From: Bidens hawaiensis
Lineage: Eukaryota; Streptophyta; Magnoliopsida; Asterales; Asteraceae
Direction of reading: 5' to 3'
NCBI GenBank assembly: GCA_021521415.1
Contig: JAIQDT010002852.1
Coordinates: 1-64,000 of the forward strand
DNA: 64,000 bases
Made by a program: the position numbers and the translations under genes
Shown here: positions 1-10,130 of the stretch, in pieces
Position numbering within the stretch: the first letter of the stretch is position 1
Layout of the letters: the number at the start of each line of letters is the position of its first letter
Notes under the pieces: generated by a model
What the model saw: the letters and a program-made list of their open reading frames with translations, nothing else
What the model was told of the DNA's origin: nothing
Database searches by the model: none

Positions 1-686
1 TATATTTGTTGATTATTGCACATTTTAAAGAGAGAACTAGAGAACTCCACTAGAGCCATTGATTTTACTTCATCAATGACTAAAAAAAAGAAGGGAGGAG
101 GGGGGAAGAAAAAAGATTGGGTCTTTTAATGAGGGAGGGTAAAATTGGAATTGCACAAAATCTAAACTATCATTCATCAAGAGTCGTGCATCATCCCATC
201 GTTGGCCAATAACTAAGGTTTCTTCAAAGTCACCCTTTTGATCTATTTCATCAATTTGATGACAAATCAAGCAAAAAACTTAGAAACAATAGCAGGTAAA
301 CGAGATTAATCATTCAATTTACACTTGATCATTGTCTATTAGGCGCTATTTCACACCAACACAATGTTTTTTTAATGAATAGAAACATATTGTTGATGAA
401 CGTTAATTACATTGATTTTTTATGAAAGTTATGAACGATGTGTATATGTAGCTTTGCACATTCATATCAGTTTAGATATCTTATGTAGCTAGTCGAATAT
501 TACATATATGTAGTACATAAATGATGTTCATACTGCATATTTTTAGTTATATTTTATATATGTAGTGTTAAACATATTAATGTTAATGTAACCGTACATG
601 TTAAGTATGCATATGTGTGAATAAACATGTTTTGGTTTATTTTGGGCTTAATTGATCTATATAAGCTTAATTTATCATTCGATTCG

Positions 687-717
687 GAATGCCCTCCAAC
701 TGTTCGATGAAATGTCT
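687..717 (+). repeat. Left arm of a 31-bp inverted repeat, PPR-like codons
   Basis: This 31-bp segment matches the reverse complement of 2917-2947 with one mismatch. Read in frame it encodes NALQLFDEMS, which resembles the FDEM core of a pentatricopeptide repeat. The reading frame continues with KGARVGNHMLA and then stops. It could be a gene scrap, or an inverted pair left by a transposon. Confidence 0.35.
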
Positions 718-926
718 AAAGGAGCTCGTGTTGGTAATCACATGCTTGCTTGATTGTTTATGCAGAAATTTGGTTTAGAACTTAAAGCTACTTATTTGAA
801 TAAATTTGATAATTGGTACTTGAATCATAATCCACTGTCGTGTTAACTTTTCTTCATAACTAATGCAGCTACATTTTGCTAAAATATTTGTATATTCTTT
901 TAGACTATGACATTGCATATATTACA

Positions 927-1349
927 CAGACATGAAAACAACATGAGGTAAAAGAAAAAAAAAAGAAAGTGAAACAGGGGAAGTTAGTGGACAATGTAGA
1001 CGATGCTGATTCTAAAAATCAACGGTAAATAATACAGTTTTGATGGTAGGCTTTAGCTATTTTATTACATATAATGCACATTGTATTGTGATTGCATACG
1101 TTCGTATCAATGACCTTATATATATTTCACATACTTGAAGACCACAAAAGGCCACGGAAAATGAAAAAAACAACATTACTTGACAAAGAATACAAGCTTG
1201 AGGAGCATGTGGAGGAAAATGATGATGAAGATGACCAATTTATAAAATATGATCCGTATAAGTTATATGCAGCACCGATGCATTACATATATGCAACACT
1301 GAAACATACACATATGCAATACTGTATTTCATATATGTTGTACATATGA
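927..1349 (+). pseudogene. Possible remnant of a gene with charged exons (unidentified)
   Basis: Two short plus-strand stretches read like charged exons. About 945-1023 gives a Lys-rich segment ending in VDNVDDADSKNQR directly before GTAAAT, a good splice-donor context. About 1131-1262 gives LLDKEYKLEEHVEENDDEDD and a following FIKYDPYK. They are separated by an AT-rich, intron-like piece. I do not recognise the protein; acidic/lysine-rich linkers of this kind occur in transposon-encoded and nuclear proteins. The open frame from 1092 to 1349 runs into low-complexity sequence at its end. Chance open frames in AT-rich DNA remain the simplest alternative. Confidence 0.15.
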
Positions 1350-2862
1350 AGTGTTGATGTATAACATTTATGTAGTAAATGAATGATGTACTTTAATGCA
1401 TATATTAGTTATATTGCATATATGTAGTTTTTGAAGTGATAATGATGGTGTAATTGTATATGCATAGTTATATTGCGTATGTGTAATATGTATATTTGAA
1501 CTTAACAATGTCAATGTAGCCACATATATTTATTAGTAATACATATACGCAATGTATCTGGAAATTGTGATAATAATGTTAATGCAACATTTGTTTAGGT
1601 ATACTGAATATATACAATATTTCCATTACATATATTTTTTAAAGCACTATTATATGTTTGTATTAATTGTGTATTCCATATACATATTACACTAGTACTA
1701 TTATATTACATATTTGCAGAACTATTGTATTACGTATATGCAGTACTATTGTATTACATATAAACACTAAACTATTTATATAGTTTGTATATAATCAGGT
1801 GATGGAGTTATGGTGTAAAGCGGTTCCACAAATCCCGTTTATAACGTGGTTTAAAAAATCAACTAGCTGCAGATTGGTGGTCTATAACATACCATCAACT
1901 TGTCCCTTAGACCCCGTTTCAAAACCCGGACCGACCCGTTTGTAGATGGTCTGATTCCGATCCAAATCGTACATGTTGCACGCTCCTATTTCGGACAATA
2001 TATTTTTGGAACCATTACTAACACATTGTATTCAAAACTAACTATGTAATGACTACAATAATGACCAAAGCATTCATAACCCAATGTATCTTCCTTGTAT
2101 AATTATTTAAAACAAAATAATTTACTCCTCATCTATTTTTTGCTCATTACATCATGTTAATATGCATGAATCAACGCCTGATTTATGTGTACGCTCATTA
2201 CTTGATGATGTAGATTTTCACTGTGGTGTAGTAGGCCACCAAAAGGAATTATGGTAATGGTAATTTCGTGTATGTGGGAACAAAACTTTACCCATATAAA
2301 GCTCAACCAACAACCAACATGTCACATATCAACAATATGATCTAAATCGGCTCCAAAACTGCATAACACAATATTTGAATATTCAATAAACTGTATATCT
2401 GAATTTTTATTATTATTACGTATATCTAATATTAGCAATTACGAATATATGTAATAGTCAGTATTAAATGTGTGTAATACTTGATATGCCACATCGGCAA
2501 TAATTAGTGCCAGACATAAAAACCCAATAACCCAAACCAGGTCAAAACCCGAAGCTGCAATATTACATTTTGTTCTTGGTCAAGTCATGTTTCCCTTATA
2601 TTTTGGTTTTGAGGTGGGTATTGGACTAGGACAAGGGTTTCCCGAGTTTTTCAGGTCTCACCTAAATTTGTAATCAAATGTATAGAAACATTTATGTTGC
2701 TACCATATTTGTGGGCATGCTAATCTCGTTCCATCCCTTAAGGCTTTGACCCCTAAAAAATATGAGTTGAACGATGCCATAGTACTTATTTAAAAATCAA
2801 ATTAACATAGCCAAAAAAACAGAAGCAGGAATCAAAGTTCAAACTTACAGCAGTTTTCGTTT

Positions 2863-2947
2863 AAGATCATTAATAATCATCTCTTTACTTTGTTGATTTT
2901 CAACTAGTTTTCGTAGAGACATTTCATCAAACAGTTGGAGGGCATTC
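2863..2947 (-). pseudogene. Short terminal-exon-like fragment, PPR-like start
   Basis: On the minus strand this piece reads IKNALQLFDEMS, then LRKLVENQQSKEMIINDLKR, KLL and a stop. Its first 31 bp are the partner arm of 687-717. The last 24 residues are charged and helix-like, so it may be the C-terminal exon of a lost gene. It is too short to assign. Confidence 0.2.
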
Positions 2948-3923
2948 TTAATCAAACAATTGATTAACGTACGCTGATCGATTAACCAAAAAAATTGAAA
3001 AACAATATTGTACTAATAAATTAAATAAGAAGAATCAAGACCCAAATTTAACATATGCTTCAACATAGCAAGAAAACAAATGAACTCCCTACAAAATAAG
3101 TAAATACTACACATGTGTAATACTCAGTATTGCAGTATTGCACGTACGTAATACATGTATTAAACATCTTGTCCATTTACCTAAATCATCTTTTAAATCC
3201 ATTTTTAATACATGTGTGTAATGCAAGTATTACACGTATGTAATACATGTATTACACATAATAAACTTAATCAAAAAATAAGGTCTAATTGAGCACCCTG
3301 TCATACTAATTCCAAACCAACTCATAATTAACAATCAATTGTCTATGAACCATGTCATAAATCGCGAGTAATCAATTAAACTATCAATTTAATATATGAA
3401 ACAAGCAGATTATCAATCAATTTATTGATTAAAGTAAAAAAAATAGGAAAACAAAATATTCGAATTGAAATACCTGCAATTGACATGATAAACGACTGAA
3501 ATAATCAATCATTATGGTTTTGAACAATAGATTTATCACGATTTACAGTGTTAAGTTCTATAGAAAGATGGTTTGTGTCAATATCATTGCACATGGAGGT
3601 TGAAGATTCTGTCTAACAGGGGAGCGATGCTTTTGTTTTTTGTTATAGACTGAAGAAACACGAACCTAATCCCCTAAGGGCTTAGATCCAATGAGTTCAC
3701 AGGGTACAGGTCAAATACTACTAACAACGATATAATTCTGATCTCCCAAAGTCCAGTGACGGAAACCTGCAAAACAACCACCGTGAGCTCATTACGGGAA
3801 GGGAAAGAGGGGTGGGGGGGGGGTCTTCCTGTAATCAAACTCCGGCGTGAGAATAAGTACAATTCCGGTGAAGATAAAATACTTAAGTATTTAGAGTAGA
3901 TAGTTTGGAGTGAATGTGCATAC

Positions 3924-5750
3924 TGATGTGGTGCTGCATGTGATGGTAAAATTGATAACTGATTTGGAGATTTAGGCTTTGCACAAGATCATGTTTTAAA
4001 TTTATAAAAGTGATTTCTTCTAAACTAAACACACACAAAATAGGCAAGTGTACCTATCGTATATGTAGGATAATATTGGTAAGAACCAAGTATCGATCCG
4101 TGGACACAAAGCTTTCTAATATTGAATTTTCGTTTTAATGTAATCGGAGAGTTTTAATCATTTTGGGTTGATTATTTTGAACTTTTTATAAAATATAAAT
4201 ACTTATATATAATATATAGGTGACCAAGACGAGAAATTCTAAACAAGTAGTTCACTTATATAAAGGTTACCATATAAGATCAAGAATCCACTTCATTGTT
4301 CCTTGAAGATTATTAAATAAAAACATGATAAACTTGCCGTAATAATATATGATAGAATAGACCCTCATTTCTAAGTGAGCATATCGTATGACATAAAAGA
4401 AAGTAGCATGCACATTTAAAGTCAACCTTTTCCTAATGTCATGCTACCACGAGAATGTCAATTTGAGTTGGCAAGTAGTTTAGAAAAGTAGAAAGATTAG
4501 GATTGACTTCGATTTCTCAAATACCAATTCTAACAACTTTGGGTGGTTATAGTTTAGTCACACAACCTCCCCTTGGTTGATTTAAGTAGGTTATAATTAC
4601 ACATTCCTTTAACGTATGATTTCTTTAACTAGCATGATAACCTAAGCAATCGTGTTAACAATGTTATTCAGAATTACCAAAACTAGAGAAATAGATCATA
4701 ACTTATATCTCATCATTTCTAAGGAAAATATAAGGATCCATGTTTTGATGAATTATCAAAGTATTTCTATCTTTCAAGAACATGAATCGATCTTGAATGA
4801 TTGTCAATATAATTGTCAATCACCAACTTTGAATTGTTGAATTAAGATGGTGAAACATTTCTCATCAAAAGATAATTGCAAGATAACCATGTATTTTACT
4901 AAACTAAATCACATGTTTAATATAATCATCAAGTAAAACAAAGCTTCTTCATAGATTTTAGATGGTAAATGGAGTTTAGCTCATAATGAGCATTGTTATG
5001 AACATTAAAAGAGACGGTGATAACAACACATGATTAAACTAGAACAATCTAACCAAATGTGGATGAATCTCCCATCTTAATGATGATGATGGATTATGAT
5101 GATGTTGATGATGATGGATGATGATGGTAACCTCTAAGCCTTAAAACTCCTCACAAGATCTTCAATATGAGTGTTAGTGGGTGTTTTTATAAGTGAGAAC
5201 CGTATAAAACTCTCTTCAAGGCACACCAAATGAGTGCAACATGCTCCACTATTTATAGGATGTATGGAGGAAAGAGCACGGCCCCGTGCTTTATGAGGCA
5301 CGGCCCCGTGTCCACGTGTCCCAGTTGCATGTTGTCAGATTGTACATGATGACTCACCACGGGGTGTGCTTCTGAGGCACGCCCCCGTGCTTTTTATTGA
5401 CATGTGCCTAAATCCTTTTTTCTTATTTGAGGGTGACCACAGCCCCATGGTCAAGGGGGCATGGCCCCATGCTTTTGTCTTCGGTGTTTGTCTTTTCTTG
5501 TAGATTTTTGTCTTTTCTTGTGTTTAGAAGCATGGATGCGTGTTTTTTGAAGCATGGGGCGTGTTTCTTTTTTTCTTGTGTTTTCTTCCATTTTTCTTTG
5601 TATTTTCGCTTGTTTCTTCGTTTATGGCTTGGGTTTACCTGAATTTGCATTTTATACGATAAGTAGCCTTCTGAGCTATGTTATTTGATAGAAATTGTAG
5701 TTTTTAGAGATTATTTGATGCTAAAAAGATATATAATTTAATGTACATCA
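3924..5750. mobile_element. Athila-like solo LTR nested in the Tat 3' LTR
   Basis: This 1827-bp block starts TGATGTGGTGCTGC, ends ATGTACATCA, and is flanked by the 5-bp duplication CATAC (3919-3923 and 5751-5755). The sister LTR at 38814 runs straight through the site, so the block is an insertion. Phrases such as GCAAGTGTACCTATCGTAT and the repeated GGCACGGCCCCGTG / CACGCCCCCGTG are familiar from Athila-type LTRs, which is the basis of the family name. No internal region is present, so it is a solo LTR. The short open frames inside (for example 5423-5650) are not credible genes. Confidence 0.75.
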
Positions 5751-5773
5751 CATACCTCTTGGAGATTGTGAAG

Positions 5774-5781
5774 TATTTATA
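5774..5781 (-). promoter_or_regulatory. TATA box of the Tat LTR (left copy)
   Basis: On the minus strand this reads TATAAATA in the context GGCTATAAATACTTC. The same site is preserved in the other LTR at 38836-38843. Its place in both LTRs marks the U3/R boundary of the Tat element. The Athila-like solo LTR sits only 19 bp downstream (in the minus direction). Confidence 0.6.
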
Positions 5782-6301
5782 GCCAAATGATGTAGGAATA
5801 TAATTGGCCTAGTTGTCCCTTTCTAGAAGATGCCCTAGTAACCGCTTAGACACGTGTCCTCCTGTGATAAGTTGAGCTATACGGCCCATGTGCATGGTTG
5901 TAACAACCTATACACGTGTCCATATACGATAGGATGAGATAAACCTGGCCATGTGCATGGTTGTAACAACATGTTCAGCTGTCCTTTTTCTATTGGCTGA
6001 CGGGTCACGTGCTTTCCAAGAAAGAATCTTGGTAAATCTTTTAGAATGGAGTTGGGTATTTACAACTGTCCTATGACGTTTCCTTCTGGCCATCCTTGCG
6101 GGTGGGAACAGTACCATGCGGATGACTTCTGAGGGCGTCTAGATCCTCCCGCACTTAGTCTCTAGGATATAATACTGTTCTTCCTCTGTCTTGAGTTATG
6201 CGGGTGACTTATATGTCCCGCAGGTGACATATGAGGGGGTCCCCTCTTACCCGCGGGTAGTATTTGGGTCTTTTTGGTATCCTACCTCTATAAGTCCCAC
6301 A

Positions 6302-6740
6302 CTCCCCTGTTTATTCCGTATGAAGTTTTTTATGCGGGTGAAATTTTGAACTTAAGATATTTTTGAGGATTTTTGATCATGCAAGTTGGAATGTGATATT
6401 TAATTTTGTATGGATAATTATAAGAGAGAGGCAATGTGACAGCTTGTAGGCGCGTGAACAGACGACGTCATGTTTATGCCGGCTGCCACTGTACTTGACT
6501 GTTCACTTTTTCGAATTTTCCGTGTGACGTGGCGTTTTCAGAGTGGACCCTTTCTTTCTCTCTCTACTGCAACACCCCCATCGCATTAATTGCGATGGGT
6601 ATAAATAAGACGGTTCTTTCCCCGTTTTCATTCTTATTGCCTTCAAAACTTCTTTCTTCCTGATTTTTTTCTCGTATTCCAGATCTATACTTTGCATATA
6701 TTTCACGATTGCTCGCTATTTTTCCTTGCCAACCGAAATA
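6302..6740 (+). promoter_or_regulatory. Promoter and 5' leader of the antisense Tat gene
   Basis: This spacer between the Tat 3' LTR and the antisense gene has promoter features on the plus strand. TATAAATA lies at 6600-6607, 134 bp upstream of the ATG at 6741. Just before it is a palindrome, CCCATCGCA-TTAAT-TGCGATGGG (6578-6600). ACGT core motifs of the kind bound by bZIP factors lie further upstream: GACGTCA near 6464 and TGACGTGG near 6524. After the TATA box the sequence becomes pyrimidine-rich, as in plant leaders. Whether it is active cannot be seen from sequence. Confidence 0.6.
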
Positions 6741-7436
6741 ATGGCTGGTGAAAAGAAAAGTAATCCTTCTATTGACAACGTCGTTTTCAGTTGGAAGAGG
6801 AGAGACTATGAAGATATTGTGAACGTCTATGGGTTGGCACCGGAGTGGGAAACGGAATTCCCAGCTGCCGGATTTGTTGCTAGCAAGCCTCCGAGGGGGA
6901 AGATGGCCCTATACACTGAGGACTTCACTACAGGGAACCTCCGATTTCCCGTGACGAAATTCGTTGGGGCTATCCTGATGGAATACGGTGTTCACTTATC
7001 ACAAGTGCACCCGTTTGGACTGACGAGGATCTGGCACTTCGAATTTTGCTGCCGTGCCAACAACCTGGTACCAACCGTTGATAAATTTTCCGTCTTCTAC
7101 AAAATGGCGAGCCGCGGCGGATGGTACAGCTGGTCAACGACGGGCAAGAGCGTCATAGGCACGGAACTGCCACGCAGTGCCTATGAATGGAGCCCAAAGT
7201 TTTTTTGGATCAGGGGAGACGTCGTTCCCATCCCGATGGTCCGCCGTTCTTCCAATGACAAGCTGCCTGAGATACGTGCTGCAGCACACGCTAATCTTCC
7301 GTGGTTTCAAACGATGATCCACACACCTACGCCCATGCGTGCGATATCCGAATGTGCATTGGTGCGTGCTGGCATGAGCCGTCTGTGGCCTTTTCCAGAC
7401 TTGGAACCTTTCTATGAGAAGCCTGAAAAGAGTACA
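6741..7436 (+). CDS. Exon 1 of the antisense Tat gene: Transposase_28-like domain
   Basis: About 230 codons are open without a stop. The protein begins MAGEKKSNPSIDNVVFSWKR. The conserved block follows from about residue 45: PPRGKMALYTEDF, a FPVTKFVGAILMEYGVHLSQ segment, then HPFGLTRIWHFEFCCRANN. This pattern (a PP-G-K turn, an L-P-x-F-V helix, a Q-x-H-P then an aromatic C-R helix) is what I recognise as the plant Transposase_28 family. The frame continues after residue 230 into intron-like T-rich sequence and stops at 7505, so the exon probably ends near the GAAAAG at 7430-7436. There is no signal peptide or membrane segment. Confidence 0.8.
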
Positions 7437-7501
7437 AATATCTTTGCTCCTCACAGATTCTTCTTTTTTTCCTTAAAAATGCTAATTATTTGTTTGTGTA
7501 G

Positions 7502-8090
7502 GTGAAGGATCGATCCTATGTACATTACTGGATCGTGTACCGGGACTGATGGCCTGTCGCCCTCGAGATCCCAAGGAACCGCCATTTATTGATCGCACTC
7601 GCGATAACTTCCTATTTCCCGATGCTTTACGCCCGGAGCCTGTGGTGTCCGAGGCTATGTTTGCAAAATGTGAGGAGATGCTTGCCAAAGGTGAGGAAGC
7701 TCTAAACCTTCGTCCTCTTTCAGCGTTCACCTCTAGTGGGGTGATTGTACTCTTCTCTTCTAGTGATGAGTCATCACCCTATGAAAAAGAAGGGGAATCC
7801 TCAGTTGATACTACTGATGCTGAGAGTATCATGAATGCTATTACAGGTCTGAACCGCAAGAGAAAGCATAATCCATCTACTATCAAAGCTGTGGATGCGG
7901 GAAAAGACACTGCTGAAGTTGTAACCAGTGAAGATGAGTGTGATGCTGTTGATGCGGATGCCCCAAAGCCAGCTGGGAAGGGCAAGTCACACTTGTCCAA
8001 ACCTGTTGTTCCCAAGAAATCCAAAAAGGTGAAACTAGGGGACCGTATTAACCTTGTTGCATCTACCAAGGTTATTCCAGGTATTACTCA
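7502..8090 (+). pseudogene. Exon 2 of the antisense Tat gene: charged linker
   Basis: After the acceptor TTTGTGTAG the frame reads VKDRSYVHYWIVYRD and meets a stop. One base later the reading resumes as MACRPRDPKEPPFIDRTRDN and stays open for about 180 codons, so a single-base frameshift near 7545 separates the two. The open part is rich in Ser, Glu, Asp and Lys, with a basic stretch PKKSKKVKLGDR near its end that could be a nuclear localisation signal. A donor-like GGTATTACT lies near 8079, after which the frame runs into intron-like sequence. Confidence 0.6.
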
Positions 8091-8151
8091 TAATCTTATT
8101 GCATTTCCAGATTATTTTTCTTAAGTAATATGTTTTTTGATGGAATAAAGT

Positions 8152-9177
8152 GTTTGAAGATTCTACAGAGGAACGTCCCAAGGACCTGCCGGGCCAAGAA
8201 AAGATAACTCCGCCTGTTTCTCCACCTGCATCGCCGCCAAAGTCTGTTTTTGAGCCCCCACCCGACTAGCCACCAAAGGTGTTGAAGACCCAATCGTTTG
8301 GAAGGATACCCCTCCTGGCAAGGATGATCTAGGGAGTATTTCCCAAAGTGTCAGGGAGCCCGTAAATCTATCGCCTCCCAACTCCCCTCCTCATTTTGCA
8401 GATCAGTGAGGGTCAAACGTTGTTGCCACTGGTCCTCAGCCGTCTACCTCACATTTTCATGAGGATAAAGGGCATGCGGGGTATTACGGCCAGACCAACC
8501 CGTATGAGGATTTGGTAGTGCATCGCCCGCACTGGTCTGTACGTCAAGGCTCGTTATTCACAGATAATATGATTACCTACAACAAGGAATCCCCCATGCT
8601 GAGAGGCAACGCTAGCGTGGGCGTCCTCGTTATGAGTTAGCCAACTCTTTCTCCTACAACATGGCTAATCCAGTTTCCACTGGTCAAGAGATATATCGAG
8701 ACTGGTTAGCCATGAGTGAGATGTGGGATGAGTTGGGGAAGAATGCTGAGGTGGCCAAGAAAGAGGTTGAAGACTACCGCATAGCTGCCAATACTGCTAA
8801 GTGGATGCGAAGAAGGCGTTGGAATACGAGACGGCTCGTCAAGCCGTTGCTGCGAAGGGCTGGGAGGAAGCTTGCAATCACTAGAACTCAATCTTACAAG
8901 CTTCCCGTGAACACACCCGTGCTAAGGAGAATGAGCTGATGCAAGCTGAGGAGGCCAAAGCAGCCTTGCAAAAGCAGGTTGATGAGCGAAATGATCTTAT
9001 CTCTTCCTATCTGGAAGAGATAAAGACTTTGAAGGCTGAGGCTTCTGCGAAAGATGACCGGATCGCCAAGCTTGCTGAGAAGAACCGGGAGCAAGCCTTG
9101 GATTGTGTGGAGTACAAGATGACCTCATCCAGGCTCAGGCGGATAAAAAGTGGTTGATGTCCGAGGGAATCCCCCAG
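8152..9177 (+). pseudogene. Exon 3 of the antisense Tat gene: proline-rich then coiled coil, with stops
   Basis: After an acceptor near 8151 the frame begins VFEDSTEERPKDLPGQEKIT followed by a proline-rich run. Stops and shifts then break it from about 8268 to 8900. From about 8890 to 9157 it reads a clear heptad-rich coiled coil, including EEAKAALQKQVDERNDLISS and KAEASAKDDRIAKLAEKNRE. The exon ends SEGIPQ at 9177 before GTATCATTTT. A long coiled coil after the conserved domain suggests the protein oligomerised. Confidence 0.55.
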
Positions 9178-9253
9178 GTATCATTTTCTTCTTCTAGTTA
9201 CTTTATGCTGAAGACTTGCATCCAGATTGTTCTCTTATACTTTCTGTTTATAG
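9178..9253 (+). other. Probable intron of the antisense Tat gene (76 bp)
   Basis: The boundaries are CAG|GTATCA and TTTATAG|GTT, and the inside is T-rich with stops in all useful frames. Joining across it keeps the frame open on both sides. Typical of short plant introns. Confidence 0.55.
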
Positions 9254-9520
9254 GTTATTGAGAACATCCGGGATGGTCCTGAGCCTGAGGACTGCGTTGC
9301 GGAGCTGCTTGTCGCCTCATCTCAAGCTGGTCGCCAAGCAGGTTTCCAAGAGGGTCTGCAGTTTGCTGAGGAGAAAGGACCTTTTGAGGAATTTGACTTT
9401 CATGGCCAAGATACTGCCAAACTTCATGCTGAGAAGACAGAGGATTTCGACAACTTGACATTTATTATTGAGGAGGCAGTTGCTGAGCTTTCTGAGCAGG
9501 ATGATGGGTTGATTAGTTGA
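9254..9520 (+). CDS. Last exon of the antisense Tat gene
   Basis: This exon is open for 88 codons and ends with TGA at 9518-9520. It begins VIENIRDGPEPEDCVAELLV and ends TFIIEEAVAELSEQDDGLIS; it is acidic throughout. The join from SEGIPQ to VIENIRDG is in frame, which supports the intron call. A conserved acidic tail is common at the end of these proteins. AT-rich sequence with TTGTAATC and AATAAAAG (about 9769-9776) follows and could serve polyadenylation. Confidence 0.6.
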   Translation, partial: VIENIRDGPEPEDCVAELLVASSQAGRQAGFQEGLQFAEEKGPFEEFDFHGQDTAKLHAEKTEDFDNLTFIIEEAVAELSEQDDGLIS

Positions 9521-9790
9521 AAGCATACTTTGCCATTGGTTGTGAGGAAGATAAATAAGACCAAGTGGACCCTAATGCAGATGGTGATGAAGAGGATCCA
9601 CCTCTGTAGTTTTGTTATGGCCTTTTGTAAACGCATGTACTTGATCATCTGTAATCAATTTTCCAATGTAATCCCTTTTAACTTGTTAATATAAGAAGTT
9701 TTTTATTCTTTTGCACTTTGTTTATTGTAAAATATAAGAGTTAGATTGTAGAATCTTCTTATTTGTCAATAAAAGATTTATCTAAGTTTA

Positions 9791-9978
9791 TTCTTTAAGG
9801 GCACGCGGGTCCTTTCTGGCATGCATGCCAGAAAAATTTCTTTAAGGACAGGCGGGTCCCTTCTGGCACGCAGACCAGGATATTTTCTTTAAGGACACGC
9901 GGGTCCCTTCTGTTACGCAGGCCAAGAAATTTTCTTTAAGGACACGCGGGTCCATTCTGGCACGCAGGCCATGAAATG
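9791..9978. repeat. Four 47-bp tandem repeats between two convergent genes
   Basis: Copies start at 9791, 9838, 9885 and 9932, each opening TTCTTTAAGG followed by a GCACGCGGGTCC-like core and a TCTGGCACGCAGGCCA-like tail. Looser copies of the tail occur near 10026 and 10087. In the first copy the tail is a perfect 22-bp palindrome (9813-9834, centred on GCATGC). The block lies where the minus-strand integrase gene and the plus-strand antisense gene converge. Tandem repeats in this part of Tat elements are known. Confidence 0.85.
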
Positions 9979-10130
9979 TGTTATACAAGACTTGCACAAA
10001 ATTTAAATTGATTACCTTGATAAAAACGGCTCGCAGGCCTAATTATAATACAAGTAGTGACATAAAATGTCGTTTTACTAACTATCAGGGCACGCAGGCC
10101 AAACAGAAAAGTAAGTAATAAAGGTGTTGT

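Larger units (their letters stand above)
1..3650. other. AT-rich left flank without a supportable gene
   Basis: This stretch is AT-rich and low in complexity. From about 1300 to 1800 it is dominated by variations of a TATATGTAG / TTACATATATGCAGTA theme, and from about 3110 to 3260 two blocks share the motif CGTAATACATGTATTA. No long open frame exists. Two weak exon-like scraps and one inverted repeat are listed separately. The first 60 bases contain AGAGAGAACTAGAGAACTCC, which is found reverse-complemented at about 39903-39923, so the very start may be the edge of the same (TA)n-associated repeat family. The last bases before 3651 (TAGAC) would be the target-site duplication of the Tat element. 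Confidence 0.6.
3651..6301 (-). repeat. 3' LTR of the Tat element (contains a nested solo LTR)
   Basis: It begins TGAAGAAACACGAACCTAAT, matching the right copy at 35884 (TGAATTAACACGGACCTAAT), and ends AAGTCCCACA, giving TG...CA ends. Without the insertion at 3924-5755 it is about 819 bp. Next to its inner end (6302-6308, minus strand) is a short purine run, AGGGGAG, the expected polypurine tract. A minus-strand TATA box lies at 5774-5781. A 63-bp tandem duplication carrying CATGTGCATGGTTGTAACAA is found at about 5889 and 5952, and is repeated in the other LTR. Confidence 0.88.
6741..9520 (+). pseudogene. Antisense additional gene of the Tat element (Transposase_28 family), broken
   Basis: The plus-strand gene runs against gag-pol between integrase and the 3' LTR. 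The start is ATG 6741 in a good context (AAATAATGGCT). Exon 1 carries the conserved domain. Then come a probable exon 2 (from 7502), a coiled-coil-rich region (8152-9177) and a last exon (9254-9520). Introns are suggested by GT/AG ends: one ends TTTGTGTAG at 7501, one is about 8080-8151, and one is 9178-9253. Frameshifts and stops near 7545 and through 8270-8830 show it is no longer functional. Antisense ORFs of this family are known in Tat elements under the Pfam name 'putative gypsy type transposon'; their biochemical role is unknown. The transposase label is historical and no catalytic triad is visible. Confidence 0.8.

Noticed and set aside
5423..5650. Overlapping frames of 75 and 71 codons on both strands
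   Set aside because: They are low-complexity Phe- or Lys-rich readings of an LTR interior and have no counterpart elsewhere.
7134..7454. 106-codon minus-strand frame
   Set aside because: It is the complement of the conserved Transposase_28 exon and has no features of its own.
9791..9978. Regularly spaced repeats that could suggest a CRISPR array
   Set aside because: The units are contiguous 47-bp tandem repeats without unique spacers, in a plant retrotransposon with no cas genes.
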